A DNA stretch of 64,000 nucleotides from the NCBI GenBank assembly GCA_003254905.1, contig QANU01045572.1, positions 159,704 through 223,703 on the forward strand, given 5' to 3'. Numbering within the stretch: position 1 is the first letter of the stretch; every line of letters begins with the position of its first letter. The notes under the pieces are model-generated. The model was not told the origin of the DNA. It saw only the letters and a program-made list of their open reading frames with translations, and did no database searches. Shown here one piece after another: positions 11,640 through 23,992 of this stretch. The position numbers were made by a program, and so were the translations under genes. This stretch comes from Nissolia schottii. Lineage: Eukaryota; Streptophyta; Magnoliopsida; Fabales; Fabaceae.

Positions 11640-11945
11640 GTTTTTCAATAAGATCACATTTGTGCAAATGGAAGCTGACTCATTTTCACACATGATACTA
11701 CTAGAAGTATGTAAGATGTGTTGAGTATTCTTGTCATTGTTGGTATCTCTCTTTTTCCATGAATCTTATCGTCTGGAGCTTCATTCTCTTTCTAACTTCT
11801 TCATAGATGTTTTTACTTTTGCTTTTCGATTTTGCACTTCTCCTGATTTCGTGCCTATCCCTTGATGGTTAATTTAGAGTATAGATTTGGTGTGACTCAT
11901 CTGAACGACGGAGTTATCCTGATTTGATTTGATGGTCTCAATGAT
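11640..11945 (+). repeat. Direct repeat, copy 1 (about 300 bp)
   Basis: From GATCACATTTGTGCAAATGG to TGATTTGATTTGATGG this matches 13278-13570 along its length, with small differences. I see no TG/CA termini, so it is not obviously an LTR pair; it may be part of a larger uncharacterised repeat. Confidence 0.8.
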
Positions 11946-13277
11946 GGTTAAGTTAAAGTATGGAGCAGCTAGTGACTTAAGCTATGTTTTTTTTTTTTTT
12001 TTTGTGGTTGACCAAGGAATATCCGTTGTGAATCGCCTTTAGTTTGTGGGAGTAACAATTTCCTGACCTTTTCTAGGATGGTGTTGGTAACATCCTCAAT
12101 TTCATAATCATGATTAACTCACTACTAATAAGTAATAGATTAAGGATTATCACTTATTCGTAGTTTTGGACTAGCTAAGAGTTAATGGGTTAATGGAATA
12201 AATTTAATTTAATAATCTTGGATTAAAAATGTTTAGACTAAATAAATTATAATTAATTAAGGTAAAATTAATATTTTATTAATTTTTATAGATTAATCCC
12301 TTAATCTCAATTAATTAGTCCTCATCCACCAATAATACTTTAGATAATTAAATCTATGATTCTAATATGATGCATATAATATCTTTTCTTTTGTGTTTGA
12401 AATTTTTACCCAAAAATGGATAAAGTTTAACATTTATCAACTTTATATCACACACCTCTCACACACTAACATTTCGCCACAATCATTAGTATCTTTGATG
12501 CTTATGACACACCAGAGGTCCACTATCCATAGGAGGATCCCATACTAGTTGTTGAGCCTGTACACATCCCAGAGCCACCATCATTAGTACCTGTGAGCCT
12601 CTTCTGAATGGTGCAACTACACATATTCACTGCGAGTGATAATTTGAATCAAGTGAAGCAAATGACTGTTACAGATTTGGGTTATGTTTAGGGTTTAGGG
12701 TTTAGGGTTTAGGGTTTACGGCTAATGGTTACTTATTTGAGGGTCTTTACTGTGGTTAATGAAGGTTCCTGATATTGACTTTAGTGTTAATTAAGGTGGA
12801 GTCGTGATAAATTTTCTAGGTGGCACACATTTGCTAGAATGGAGATTTTTTGGATTAGGAAATTATTGATTTTATTTTATTTACTTTGTGGACTAGTTCA
12901 CTTAGAGGCTAAGTTTATTTGGTAAGCAAGTTGACTTGGTAAGTAAGTTTGTTTGGTGGGCAAATCTGGGTTGGGTTTAGCTTCAAATTTTAAGTATTCT
13001 TGTATGATCAAATTATTTACTCTCATAGTGAAATAAATTCCTCTTGATGGACATGAGTATGAATTTTTTAAATCACATTAATCTATGTGTATTAATATGT
13101 TCATTTGTAATTTTCTTTACATTGTTTATGCATTATATTTTTGCAGTAATGTCTCATGATCAAAGAGGCCAATCTGCTGCGTGTTTTTCCCAACAAGCAT
13201 GATGATCAATTTTTTTCTTTTTTTTTGGTCTACAAAAATTTACGTGGGTTTGACGTCGATCATCCCACTAGGGTTAG
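11946..13277. other. AT-rich gene-free stretch between direct repeats
   Basis: No supported gene. It contains a T-rich run near 11985-12004, an AT-rich block at 12100-12450, and four telomere-type units at 12687-12714. Confidence 0.6.
12687..12714 (+). repeat. Interstitial plant telomere repeat (TTTAGGG)x4
   Basis: Four perfect TTTAGGG units followed by a degenerate TTTACGG. This is the Arabidopsis-type telomere unit in an internal position. Such short tracts also occur in promoters (telo boxes) and at repaired breaks. Confidence 0.95.
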
Positions 13278-13570
13278 TGAGATCACATTTGTGTAAATGG
13301 AAGCTGATAATTTCATAGAACACGGTACTGCTATAGGTTTGTAAGATGTGTTAAGTATTCTTATCATTGTTGGTATATTTTTGACATGCATCTTATTGTG
13401 TGGAGCTTCATTCTCTTTACGACTCTGCCATAGACGTTTTTGCTTTTGCTTTTCAATTCCTCACTTCTCTTGAGTTCGTGCCCTCACCTTAACGATTAAT
13501 TCGGCGTATAGATTTGGTGTGACCCGTTTGAATGACAGATTTACCCTGATTTGATTTGATGTTCTTTGTA
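13278..13570 (+). repeat. Direct repeat, copy 2
   Basis: Second copy of the repeat at 11640-11945, about 1.63 kb downstream and in the same orientation. It ends immediately where the long inverted-repeat MITE begins. Confidence 0.8.
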
Positions 13571-13571
13571 C

Positions 13572-14216
13572 TATGGTTGTTGTGCACTTAATCCTCTAAT
13601 GTTACAAAATGTGCAATTTGACCCCTTATGCTTTCTCAATAGTGCAAATAAGACCTTCTGTCATTTTTAATGTTTAAAAAGTTCGTTAGTATACATGTGT
13701 CTGTCACATGATGTATTGTAAGGACAAAAGTATCTTTTCTTTAAAATATAAATAAAATAAAAACTAATTTTTTGAGAACAAAACATGGATAAAAAGAGAA
13801 AAATAGCATCGACAACAGCAGAAATCAGAAGCAACTGCCAAAGAAAAATGGAAAAAAGCAAAGAACAAAGGGCGACACAAGAGGTGATGTAGGAGGCGGG
13901 CGAAGTCTGCAGCAGTAGTGATAAGCACGAAAGGAGTTAGAGCATTGTGTTCTGTTTAGAAAAGGAGATGGAGGTCATTGTGAAAGGGTTTGGGGGGAAT
14001 TGAGTTCTATTTTTTTAAAAATTATTTTTCTTTTATTTTTATTTTAAAGAAAGAGTAATTTTGTCATTATAATACATTATGTGACTGACACACATATACT
14101 AACGGACCTTTTAGACGTTAAAAGAGACATAATGTCTTATTGGTACTATTTTAAAAGCTTAGGTGGTCGAATTTCACATTTTACAATGTTAAGAGATTAA
14201 GTACATAACAACTATA
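13572..14216. mobile_element. Long-TIR MITE (Mutator-like shape)
   Basis: The left arm (from TATGGTTGTTGTGCACTTAA to about 13725) is the reverse complement of the right arm (about 14075-14216) over roughly 150 bp, with mismatches. The centre is AT-rich and noncoding. Long TIRs around a short noncoding core fit a non-autonomous Mutator-like element. I could not fix a 9-bp target duplication. Confidence 0.7.
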
Positions 14217-14453
14217 ATACAAGAGCGTAAGTTGTTATTAACCATAAAATAAATTTAAAGTTGAGTACAGGGTAACCATTTTGTACTCAGACACTAGATG
14301 AAATTTCTCTGAGTGACATTAATTTAAGAGTCATGCTAGACAACTAAACTAAATTTATTGACAAAATATTTGACGAAAAATATGAATAATAGTTGGATAA
14401 AATAAAATTTTAAGACCGCCTATCAACCCTTTCCGGTGCATAAAAAATATACA

Positions 14454-14678
14454 AAAATGCTACATATACATCTAATCTTATACACTCATACATACACCAT
14501 TAATAATGCACAAATTTTATTCTCATGAGTGCATAAACATTACAAACTTATAGATGATATTCTAAATTATACTTAATTAAGTGCACAAATTTTACAAACA
14601 TTAAAACACAAACTTTATGTATATAAGTATAGGGTGTATATATGATGTATACTTTTTGGTGTACGTGTAGCTAGACTT
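14454..14678 (+). mobile_element. Small MITE, copy 1
   Basis: About 225 bp, closely similar to 46580-46805 in the same orientation, including the central AATAATGCACAAA and CTTATAGATGATATTCT blocks. It ends GGTGTACGTGT. In copy 2 the start is the complement of this end (ACACGTACACC), which gives short terminal inverted repeats. Confidence 0.7.
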
Positions 14679-14851
14679 AAAAATATATATGTTATATTAT
14701 TCTAGTGATTGAATTCGGTCAAAAACTCTTCACATTTTATCATTTAACCAAAAGCTAGTGCTCACTGGCAAGCTTCGCGAACTGAGATCCAATAAATAAG
14801 CTTCACGTGTCAGAGGCGGTTATAGTACAAGCTACTGCAGAAGGAAAGTCT

Positions 14852-16284
14852 ATGGCGGGAACGGAAAAGGATCCACAGAGGCAACTCTTGAGCCTCATCC
14901 ACTATTTCGCCACTGAGAAATCTCGAGGAGGTACCTTCGTTGTGATCTCCCAGTTTTCTCCCGTTTGTTCACCCAGAAAATCAACAATCAATACTGATTT
15001 CACGCCGTGAACCACAATTTTCTTTTCGAAAGAACGAATAAGCTCCTCTAGGTTTAATTAGGCACGCACATTCTCTCAGTAACACAAACAGACGATTTTC
15101 TTTTTCTTTTTTTTTTTTTTTTNNNNNNNNNNNNNNNNNNNNNNNNNNNNNNNNNNNNNNNNNNNNNNNNNNNNNNNNNNNNNNNNNNNNNNNNNNNNNN
15201 NNNNNNNNNNNNNNNNNNNNNNNNNNNNNNNNNNNNNNNNNNNNNNNNNNNNNNNNNNNNNNNNNNNNNNNNNNNNNNNNNNNNNNNNNNNNNNNNNNNN
15301 NNNNNNNNNNNNNNNNNNNNNNNNNNNNNNNNNNNNNNNNNNNNNNNNNNNNNNNNNNNNNNNNNNNNNNNNNNNNNNNNNNNNNNNNNNNNNNNTTTTT
15401 TTTTTTTTTGTATTCTTATATTTGAACTTTCTCTCATTAAAACCGCCTCTTCTGCAAATCGTGCCTTCGTTACTGAAGAATGAAGAAGCAGCTCTACGGT
15501 AACAAATTTCACCTCGCACCAGTGCTCATTTCAATCAACTTGGAAATAAAATTATAGGCTTAATATATTGTACATGTCTTGCGTGCGTGCTAAGTTTTCT
15601 TACATTTTTGCAGTGAGCAATTCATCCGCCACATGCTTGATATGAATGCCGAGATAAGGTTCATCTCGTTGGCAGAAATATCATGCATTAATCAAATGGA
15701 TCATCCTTTTTGTTTTATTTTTCTGAAATTTGGGGCACATTAATAGAATATCAATGATCAATTTTGAGTCCAACTTTGCTACTGTAGTGTTTTTATTACT
15801 TGCTTCGTGTCCTGCCACTGTTTGCTAGAATTTTTGACCCCCTTATAAGCCCATATTGCTGATTCTTGGTGAGGTTTGAACACTATTTATGTCTTAAGAG
15901 GTAGGCCTGCCTAATGTGACTTGAGTAAAACTGAAGGTGGCTTTTAAAATTGTTTAAATTAGATTATCTTGTGAATTAGTCTTGTATGTTCATAATGACA
16001 TTATGACAATTGTCTAATCCTTTGTCTATTTACAAGCACATACGTGCATTGCATTTCTCGGAGACATATTATTTAATGCCTTTGATTTTAAAATTTCCTC
16101 AAACATCCTCCTAAACACCCCCAAAAGAAGCATAATAATTTGTGTTGATGAATACGGTATTGCATATTTCTCAAAATTTTGCCATATAAAAAACTTGATA
16201 AAACACTAGTCACCCGGTAAGTTCCTGTGATATATCTTACATCTAGTAACTTACTATTATATTTATATTATTATTATTATTATT

Positions 16285-16316
<32 letters not shown>

Positions 16317-17732
16317 TATCATCATCATCATCATCATCATTGTTGTTGTTATTATTATTATTATTATTGTTATTACTTGAAACCTAACAGTAAAGTTACT
16401 ATTTCCTTATTAAATGCAGGAAATTTCAAGAGAGCATAATTACTTGCAACATTGATGCAGTAGATTGTGCAGCATCTACAGGTTCTGTGATTCTTTTAAC
16501 TGTTAGAGATTTGTAAATAACATTTTTACTAACAAAATGCTACACCTTTGAAGAGGAGAAAAAAGCTGCCAAATATGTCCGAGTCTTTAATAGCATACCT
16601 TTGTTTAAGTGTTCTGTGAATCTCTTTGTGCACGGCTCACACTCATCTTCCTTTTATCCATCTCTTTGAATTTTAACACACTATTCAACAGTATTAAGGT
16701 TTCCTACTTGAAGTCTGTGTCTAAAAATTAAGGATGCACTTGAATTTGTTTTAGATGCACCACAAGTAACTATGAAAGAGAATGATGCTGAAGCTTCTTT
16801 AAGAGCTCTTGAAAGTACGCTTTTGGAGACATTATGTCAAACAACTAAAGAGGATGAGGAATACCATGCGCAACAAGAAATTCATAAGAACGTAAGTTGA
16901 TAATCAAATGTTGAAAAACCCAGGTTCCTTCCATATTATGTCTTTATTTCCTTCTTTTTCACCATTTCTTAAGGCAAGGACAACGTGCAGGTCCACCGGG
17001 AATTGATTGATTGTGAAAGAAAGGTGACTTTATTGAACATGATAGCCACAGAAACAAAAGCATTGCAGAATCTGACCATATATCCTTATGAATACTAAAG
17101 TGGTACAGTTTTCTTTATATCTATATTCTGTGCTTCGCCGTTTACACCATACAACCCATAAAGCATTCCTTTGAAGATGTATTTGACATCTATCAAATTG
17201 TTCATGATGATATTAAAATATGCTTAAGTGGTTAGCATGCTCCGTTCTTATTATGCACCGTTTGAATATCTTTTGTGTTGAATTGATTATTGAGAAATTG
17301 TAGAAGGGAAATTTGGATCAGTATATGGATATAAACAGCCAAAAAAATTGAGATCTTCACTATCTAGATTCTTGACGTTCTTTGGATTTAACCCCAACAT
17401 AAAAGTACAAGTAAAAAACTACAAGAAAAGGAAAACAATTTGCAAATTTTATTAGAACAGAAAAATATGCTTATGTATCACATTTCTGCCCCTAATTTCT
17501 TTCAGTACAGGTTATGCTGGTTCTTTTGATATTAGTACTATATATGTCGATAAAATATTTTAATGGGAGCAGTTGAGTTATGTCCTTAACTGAAAACAAG
17601 CAGTCATCAAAACTAGAAGCAACATACAGTTCACTTGGCGAGGAGCTTCAAAGAAGATGCGTGTGTCCTAGTTGTCATGTGGACAATTTGGATGCTGTCA
17701 GTGCACTTCTGCTGGCAAACGAGGATAAATGA
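14852..17732 (+). CDS. Plant coiled-coil protein of unknown function, multi-exon, possibly damaged
   Basis: Exons fit together in phase: E1 14852-14930 (starts MAGTEKDPQRQLLSL), the end of E2 at 15498 (LKNEEAALR), E3 15614-15658 (EQFIRHMLDMNAEIR), E4 16420-16481 (KFQESIITC...), E5 16755-16891 and E6 from 16991. All of these use GT/AG boundaries. A last coding block at about 17604-17732 ends in ELQRRCVCPSCHVDNLD...NEDK and TGA. The product is hydrophilic, Glu/Leu-rich and helical, with a CPSC pair near the C terminus. E6 reads into TAA at 17098 unless it is spliced at AAG|GTGACT near 17023. Most of E2 must lie in or beside the N gap at 15123-15395. I recall similar uncharacterised plant proteins but cannot name a function. 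Confidence 0.6.
15123..15395. other. Assembly gap (273 Ns)
   Basis: The gap is flanked on both sides by poly-T runs. It interrupts the coiled-coil gene between its first exon and the surviving end of its second exon. Confidence 0.99.
16266..16374 (+). repeat. Trinucleotide microsatellite (ATT/ATC/GTT)
   Basis: Runs of ATT, then ATC, then GTT and ATT units lie inside the intron between exons 3 and 4 of the coiled-coil gene. The Tyr/His-rich ORF across it is only the repeat translated. Confidence 0.95.
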
Positions 17733-18700
17733 TGTCTTGTAAGTTGTCTACTTCTTGACTGGACAATTAGTAGAGGCTGCAATAATACTGAACTTTGTCT
17801 ATGTTGTGTGGTTTAAATTAGCCTTGCGTTCTTCTAGCTATGACTATGACAACCTGTTCTTTCTTATCTTTCTTTCTCAATAGATTGCATTAGCAAATGA
17901 CCAATAATGTCTGTGGTACCATACACTTTTATATATGAACTTTTATGTAGTTTGGTACGACTTTTTCACGAAACAGCCATGATACATCTTGATTCTCAAC
18001 AGCCACAGAAATTACAATACCTAAGCAGTTGCCATCCAACTTTAACCTTCCAAGTTCAACATCCAGAAAATACTGGGTTTGTTGAAATTTAGGGAAGGAA
18101 TTGGGTACCAGTTTTATGATAAACCTAGTCTTGTGACATTATAGTATAGATGGGTTAGCAATTGAGCATAAGCACGGTGCAGCCTTCTACATTCTTCGTG
18201 ACAATAACAGCAAGGTAGACTTTCCCCTTGCTTCGCCCATCGTGTATGGCCATAATTAATGAGAAACATGACACTAAACTAGGAATTTCATTTTCAATGA
18301 GGCCGTATTATGCTGTACTGAATAGGATTTCTATATAATTTTGTTTTTTAAATTGAAATCATAACTGCCAGATAAGCCCAGAGAACATACAGAAATAGGT
18401 ACAAGTTGCTGGGGTAATATTTTGCAATGCAGCTGGTCCTCTGTTTGATGAGCAATGACTTAATTTCAATGTACTATGACGAGAATGTGCAACGCGTCGG
18501 TCAGAAAACATTTTTAATTTTAATTTTAATTTTTCAATTTTTTTTTTCATTACTAAAATGATGAAGTTGCTCTACTTTCCTGTGCCATACAATTCGATGA
18601 CACCCTTTTAAAGAGATGCGTATACATGCCAGCTTAATCCGCGTCTAAGAACCAACGGGTTGGATTGGGTGGTCTTAAGGTAGAAAGTTGCAGAAGACAG
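17733..18700. other. Gene-free stretch after the coiled-coil gene
   Basis: Probable 3' untranslated region followed by AT-rich DNA. ORFs here (17907-18092 and 18359-18550 on the - strand) show no family features. Confidence 0.5.
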
Positions 18701-18930
18701 AAAAATGGAAGGAAGGAATCAATGATTGATTCATCATTCTCACTGAGTTGGTATTGAACCGATAGGTTCTGTTATATACTACAAAAAGCCAATTTTATGA
18801 CAACTAACCGAGTAACAAATTCAAAACTAACTTTCTAACTAAAGCTAACTTCGTCATACTATAAATAGTTGCATAACTAACTGTTAACTAAGACTCATTA
18901 AAAGACTTTAATTAACTTTGTTACTCCTCC
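18701..18930 (-). mobile_element. 3' end of copia element: polypurine tract and partial LTR
   Basis: Directly downstream of the RNase H stop on the - strand is a purine tract (TTGAGGAGGAG), then AT-rich sequence also present at 38444-38515. This is the expected place of the 3' LTR. I could not define TG/CA ends or the left boundary. Confidence 0.45.
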
Positions 18931-21900
18931 TCAAGTAGGAAGGTAAAGATCAAACAACCCCAACTTGGAAACAATGGCATGAAACTGAGTAGCAGTGACT
19001 GCTTTGGTGAGCAAATAAGCAAGTTGAAATTTAACTTTGACATGAGAGAGCACAATGACACGTGAATTTACATTTTTGCGGATGAAACGACAATCAATTT
19101 TGATATGCTTTGATCGCTTATGGAATGAATGATTGGTGGCAAGATGAATGGCAGCTTGATTGTCGTAAAAGACCATAGCTGTGTTCGAAACCACTTCAAA
19201 GTCCTTGAGCAAGGTGTTGAGCCAAGCAATGGCAAAGAGTGCCTTGTATTTGGCCTCTGTAGAAGATTTGGACACAATAACCTATTTCTTTGATTTCTAT
19301 GAAATCAATGAATTACCTAAGAAGACACAATCTTGTGGCGGAATGCCTTGTATCGGAACAATTTCCCCAATCAGCATTTGTATAGCCTTTTAGTTGCAAG
19401 GATGAAGAAGCACTGAAGAATAAACCTCTTCTTGGTGATCCATTAATAAAACGCAGCAAGTGATGAACAACATGTAAATGAGGAACACGCGAAGCTGCAA
19501 TGAATTGGTTCAATATATTTATAGCATAAGTGATTTCAGGCCTAGAAATGGTGAGATATATGAGGCAGCCAATGAGCCGTCTATACTGAGAGATATCCCC
19601 TAATAAGTCTCTATCTGTCGCATTCATCTTGATGTTGGGATCCATTGGTAAGGAAGTCGGTTTTGAATCTAAGAAACCTGTTTCTTTTAGTAAGGAAATA
19701 GCATATTTGCATTGAGACAAACATATGCCACGAGGTGATCATGCAATCTCCAATCCTAGAAAATATTTCAAATCACCAATTACTTTCAGTTTGAAGAATG
19801 ACTGCAGTTGATGTTTGACAGTTGCAACAAGTGTAGGAGAAGGACTTGCAACAATGATATCGTCCACATACACTACAAGGACAACCAAATCCTGTCTTGG
19901 TCCTGAATGAAAAAGAGAGTAATTACTCTTAGATTGGATGAAACTAGCAGCAGTCAGAGTGGTCAAAAATTTGTGAAACCATTGCCTTGATGCTTGTCTT
20001 AAGCCATAGATGGACTTATGTAATCAGCATACAAGATGCTCACGCTGCCCCTTAACAGAATAACCAAGAGGCAAATCCATATATACTTGATAGAGGGATT
20101 TTATCCCATATGTTTATGTTTCATAATCGAACATTGAATCCTAAAAATGTGTGGTTTTAATGCCTAATTAATATGTTTTGCACATTATCCTCTCTTGTGA
20201 GGAATTGAGAAAAATGCAATTTAAGGCACCATTTTAGAAATCAATTTGTATATTTTTTTTGGTTCCTTTTTAGTTTTCTATTTTGAGTGCAGAAAAATAA
20301 ATTGCTAAGAGGATTAATGAAGATTTAAAGGAGATTAGATAAGATAGAAATTTTGAAGAAGAGATTTGAAGAGAAGATTTGGATCATAAAATATAAATTT
20401 GAATTCAAATTCAAAAAGATTTGGTCAAAAATTTGCTGAGGATATTTTAACACTACCTTTGTCATGGATTTTGCGCCAGGATAGAGGTTGAATCGCGATT
20501 TAAATTCAACTACAAAGTTATAAATTTATCTCTTAACTTTAATTGAAGACTTAAATCACCTCAATCCGATATCTGTAGCCAAAGTTATCACTATTTTACT
20601 AATTGTTGTTTAAAAGTACGAGATTTTCACTCACTTTAGGCCCATCCTTTATAAATAGACATCCTCTCTCAATACTCTCTCAACACTCAGCCTCTACTTT
20701 TATTTTCTGCATTTTTCCCTTTTATTTTATGCACTTTAGGTTTATGTTAGCAGTGCTTAGTTATTAGTTCTTGTTGAAGCGCTTGCATTGACAACTTAAG
20801 CTCCCAATTATTTGCGAAGTTCTTCTGTTATTTTATTCATATTTTGTTATTTTAATTCTACGTTATTTTCTACTCTTTTCTTTGTTATTTAATTTATTTA
20901 TCATGTGTTTTTATGCTTCACCCATGGAGGCGTAGTTTCCTTAATATCTTGCATGCGGTAGCTCTAGATTAGGATTTAATTGGAGATTCTTGCGCTTAAT
21001 GTTTATTCATGATTTGTTCTGCCCCTAATTAGTAATATAGCGATTGCATGTTATTGGTTAGGGTTGATTATAGATTAACAGATCTTGACGATCGTAGAAT
21101 TTATTGATTTAAGATTTGTAAATTTTTTGCGGAAACTAATTAGATCTAATTAGTTTGTGTAATTAATGCTTAGGGGATTGACGATCATAGTCTCTTAAGT
21201 GAATTACGTGTTAGTTAGAGATTTCAACTAACAACAACATCCCCTTTTATGAATAATTAATTAGGGAATCGATGACAATAAATCCTTGAATCTAGCAATG
21301 TCGTAGGTAGGATATTGCTTTAATTATTGTTGATTTACTTTTGTTTTAATTTCCCTTTTAAAATCAATTCAAACCCCCTATTAATTGCACTTGGAGTTGG
21401 CTTGTAAATCTCTTCCTTAGAGACGACCTAGGTTAGCCTTTGTACTTCGTTTTGGGATTTTTTTAGTTTTATAAATTATTATTTGATCACACATTGGAAT
21501 TTAACAACATTTTAGTGTGTCAATACTTCCTCAAGTATATCACCGTTGAGGAAAGCATTGTTGATTTCTAATTAGAGAAGAGTCCAATTTTTTACTGTTG
21601 CAATGCTTAACAAGATTCTCACAGTTGTTAACTTTGCAACTGGAGAAAAAGTGTCAAGGAAATCAATTCCTGCTTGTTGAGTATATCCTTTAGCAACAAG
21701 TCAAGCCTTGTATCAATCTACCTTACCATTGGATTTGTATTTAACTTTGTAGATCCATTTGCAGCCAATTGAATGCTGATTAGCAAGGAGCTTAACCACA
21801 GACCAAGTGTTGTTTGCTTCCATTACCGTTAACTCCTCTTGCATAGCTTGTCTCTAATGAGAAAATTTCACTGCCTAATGATAGAAAGAGGGCTCAAAGA

Positions 21901-22543
21901 CTGAGCTAATTTGAAGAACAAATTCATTGTATGTAGGCTCGAGCCTATGATAAGAGACATGGTTGCATAGTTGATATCTCACTGGGGCATATTGGTAATC
22001 CTATAAATGGACAGGGGTCTTGATGGTTCTGCCTGATCTGGTGGTGACTATGGGAACAATAGCAGGGGGATTAGGCTCAACAGAATTGTGAGGTTTAATG
22101 ATAGTAATATCAATAATAGGGTCAGTAACATTCTCAACAATAGGTACCTTAACAGTGGGAGGAATAGTAGTAACTTCAGCAAGTCCATTAGAGGGAATCA
22201 AATGAGATAAATCAACCATCTGATTGGGAAGTACATATTCAGGAAACACGGAAGGTTGTGAGCTGAGATGAGAGTTATGTTGAAAAGGAAAAAAAAATCC
22301 TCATGAAATTGAACATCCCTACTAATGAAAAAATGCCTAGTCTCAAGATTGTACAACTTGTAACCCTTATAGCCAATAGGATAACCAACAAATATTGAAG
22401 GAGTTGCCCTTGTTGAAAACTTGTTTCTTGCAGATAAAGGAGTGCATGCATAACATAGGCAACCAAAAATCCGAAGTGCTACATACTTAGATTGTTTTTT
22501 ATATACCACGTAATAAGGTGATTGATGTTTAAGCAATAGAGAT
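18931..22543 (-). pseudogene. Ty1/copia pol relic, copy 1 (integrase end, RT, RNase H), interrupted by a solo LTR
   Basis: Read on the - strand, the order is integrase C-terminal region (22560-22198, FGCLCYACTPLSARNKF and GYKLYNLETRHF), linker, RT (YVDDIIVASPSP at about 19966-19739; RLIGCLIYLTISRPEITYA at 19720-19313), then RNase H (STEAKYKALF and YDNQAAIHLA at 19275-18931). The order IN-RT-RH marks Ty1/copia. GAG, protease and the first part of integrase are missing. RT is split by the solo LTR at 20088-21522, between codons for EE and VYMDLP. Frameshifts and stops separate the ORFs. The integrase end continues at 26950-27009 beyond a later LTR insertion. Confidence 0.9.
20088..21522 (+). 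mobile_element. Solo LTR (1435 bp, TGATAG...GTGTCA) in copia RT, ATACT target duplication
   Basis: Starts TGATAGAGGG and ends TAGTGTGTCA. It is flanked by ATACT at 20083-20087 and 21523-21527. A promoter-like TATAAATA is at 20650-20657. No coding sequence is present. The same LTR at the same site with the same flanks is found at 39670-41100, and a related LTR is at 24780-26340. Orientation is set by the TATA box. Confidence 0.9.
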
Positions 22544-23943
22544 TGTAACATTCCACTCATTTCTTAGTAAAAATTTTCCCAAATAACTGCTAGTAGAGCC
22601 CTTCGTCTGAGTTAATGTGTCGAGGTCAGTAGAAATTATTCTGTTTGGTTTTGATATATTCTGCTGACACTCAAATGATTTCTCTCGACCCCTAGAGATG
22701 GATGAAAAGCCTAAAGTGTCAGTAAAACAGAAATCGGTTCGATTTCGGACGATTCCGCAGACACTAGAACAGTCTCGTTTAGCCAGTAGAACTGGCAGAT
22801 AGTCTCGAGGCTCTGGAAACTTAACCGGTACCGGAAAAAAGGTACAAACACTCTAGATTAGCCGCACAACCTCATCAGGAAAATTGGGAAATAGCGAAAC
22901 CGTAAGCGGAATGGTGGTCTGCAGTCACCAGGGCTCAACGATGTATCAAGGGTATCTGTGAAGAATACTCCTCCGGAGAAAAATTCACAAATGCCTTGAG
23001 TTTACCTTACTTCCAAGTCAAGGAAAATGAGGGGATCGCAACGGTATGCTCAGAATATTTTTCGGACGGCTTTGCGCGACGCACCGGGACTGCGAACGGG
23101 ACCGGGAGGGCCCCACATGTGAGATCACCACTTGATTGCACCAGATTTTGTTTGAAAAAATAATAAAATAAGGGTTACTATTCATTGATGTGACCCGATG
23201 TGACCTTATAATTATCGAAACTAATAAAATAATTAGTTAATTAAATTAGAAATGGCATTTTGGTAATTTGGGCCAAGGGTAAAATGGGAAATTGGCATTC
23301 AGCCTCAAGGCTATAAATACCCCCTCCCCCCCAAAACCGAAAATGTGAAGGAAAATTGGAAACCTTGCCAGAACTCTATCCGTTTACCCGATCGACTATT
23401 GTTCTGTCAAACCCAAGGCCTAGACACTTCCTACCTTAAACCCACTTCAAATTCCTCAGGAATTCCCTAACCCTAACCCACAAAGAATCCTCGAAATCCC
23501 TAGGAAAAGCTTGAAGGAACTCAACCAAAAGGAGCTAGGAGGCATCAAAACAAGCTAGGAGCCAGCTAGAAACGTCGAAACCGGGGAAAAGTGGGTAAAC
23601 CTGACATAACCACTGTCTATGTGGTCTAAGATGCTTGATGATATTCATGTGATGTTTATGCTAGGATATGTTAGGTTTCTTGCTATGTATATCCTCTCTG
23701 ATGAATTGCTATGGAAGCTATGTGAATATGTGTTATACGTGCCAAATATGTTATGTGCTTCATGAATAGATTTTTGGAAAGTATGAACTTATGATGGAAA
23801 TGATTTATGGAACATGGAAAGTATGTTTATTGTTGTTAGAGATGGATAATGAATGATGGAAGAAATGCTTTAAGGATTGATTGAAGGAAACCTTGTAGAA
23901 CATGGAAAATTGCAGGAATTAGGAACTGAAATTCGTCAGGTGA

Positions 23944-23992
23944 TGCTGAGCGGCTAGGTTTCCCGCTGAGCGGCCCATGAGGACGCTGAGCA
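23944..23992 (+). repeat. Phased dyads (CGCTGAGCG, 20 bp apart) in gypsy LTR
   Basis: TGCTGAGCG, CGCTGAGCG and CGCTGAGCA start at 23944, 23964 and 23984, exactly 20 bp apart. This is the reverse complement of the motif arrayed in the LTRs at 24780-26340 and 63570-64000. Confidence 0.85.

Noticed and set aside
11640-13570. LTR pair of a retrotransposon
   Set aside because: No TG/CA ends, no primer binding site, no polypurine tract and no coding region between the repeats.
16227-16439. ORF with long Tyr and His runs
   Set aside because: It is the translation of an ATT/ATC microsatellite inside an intron.
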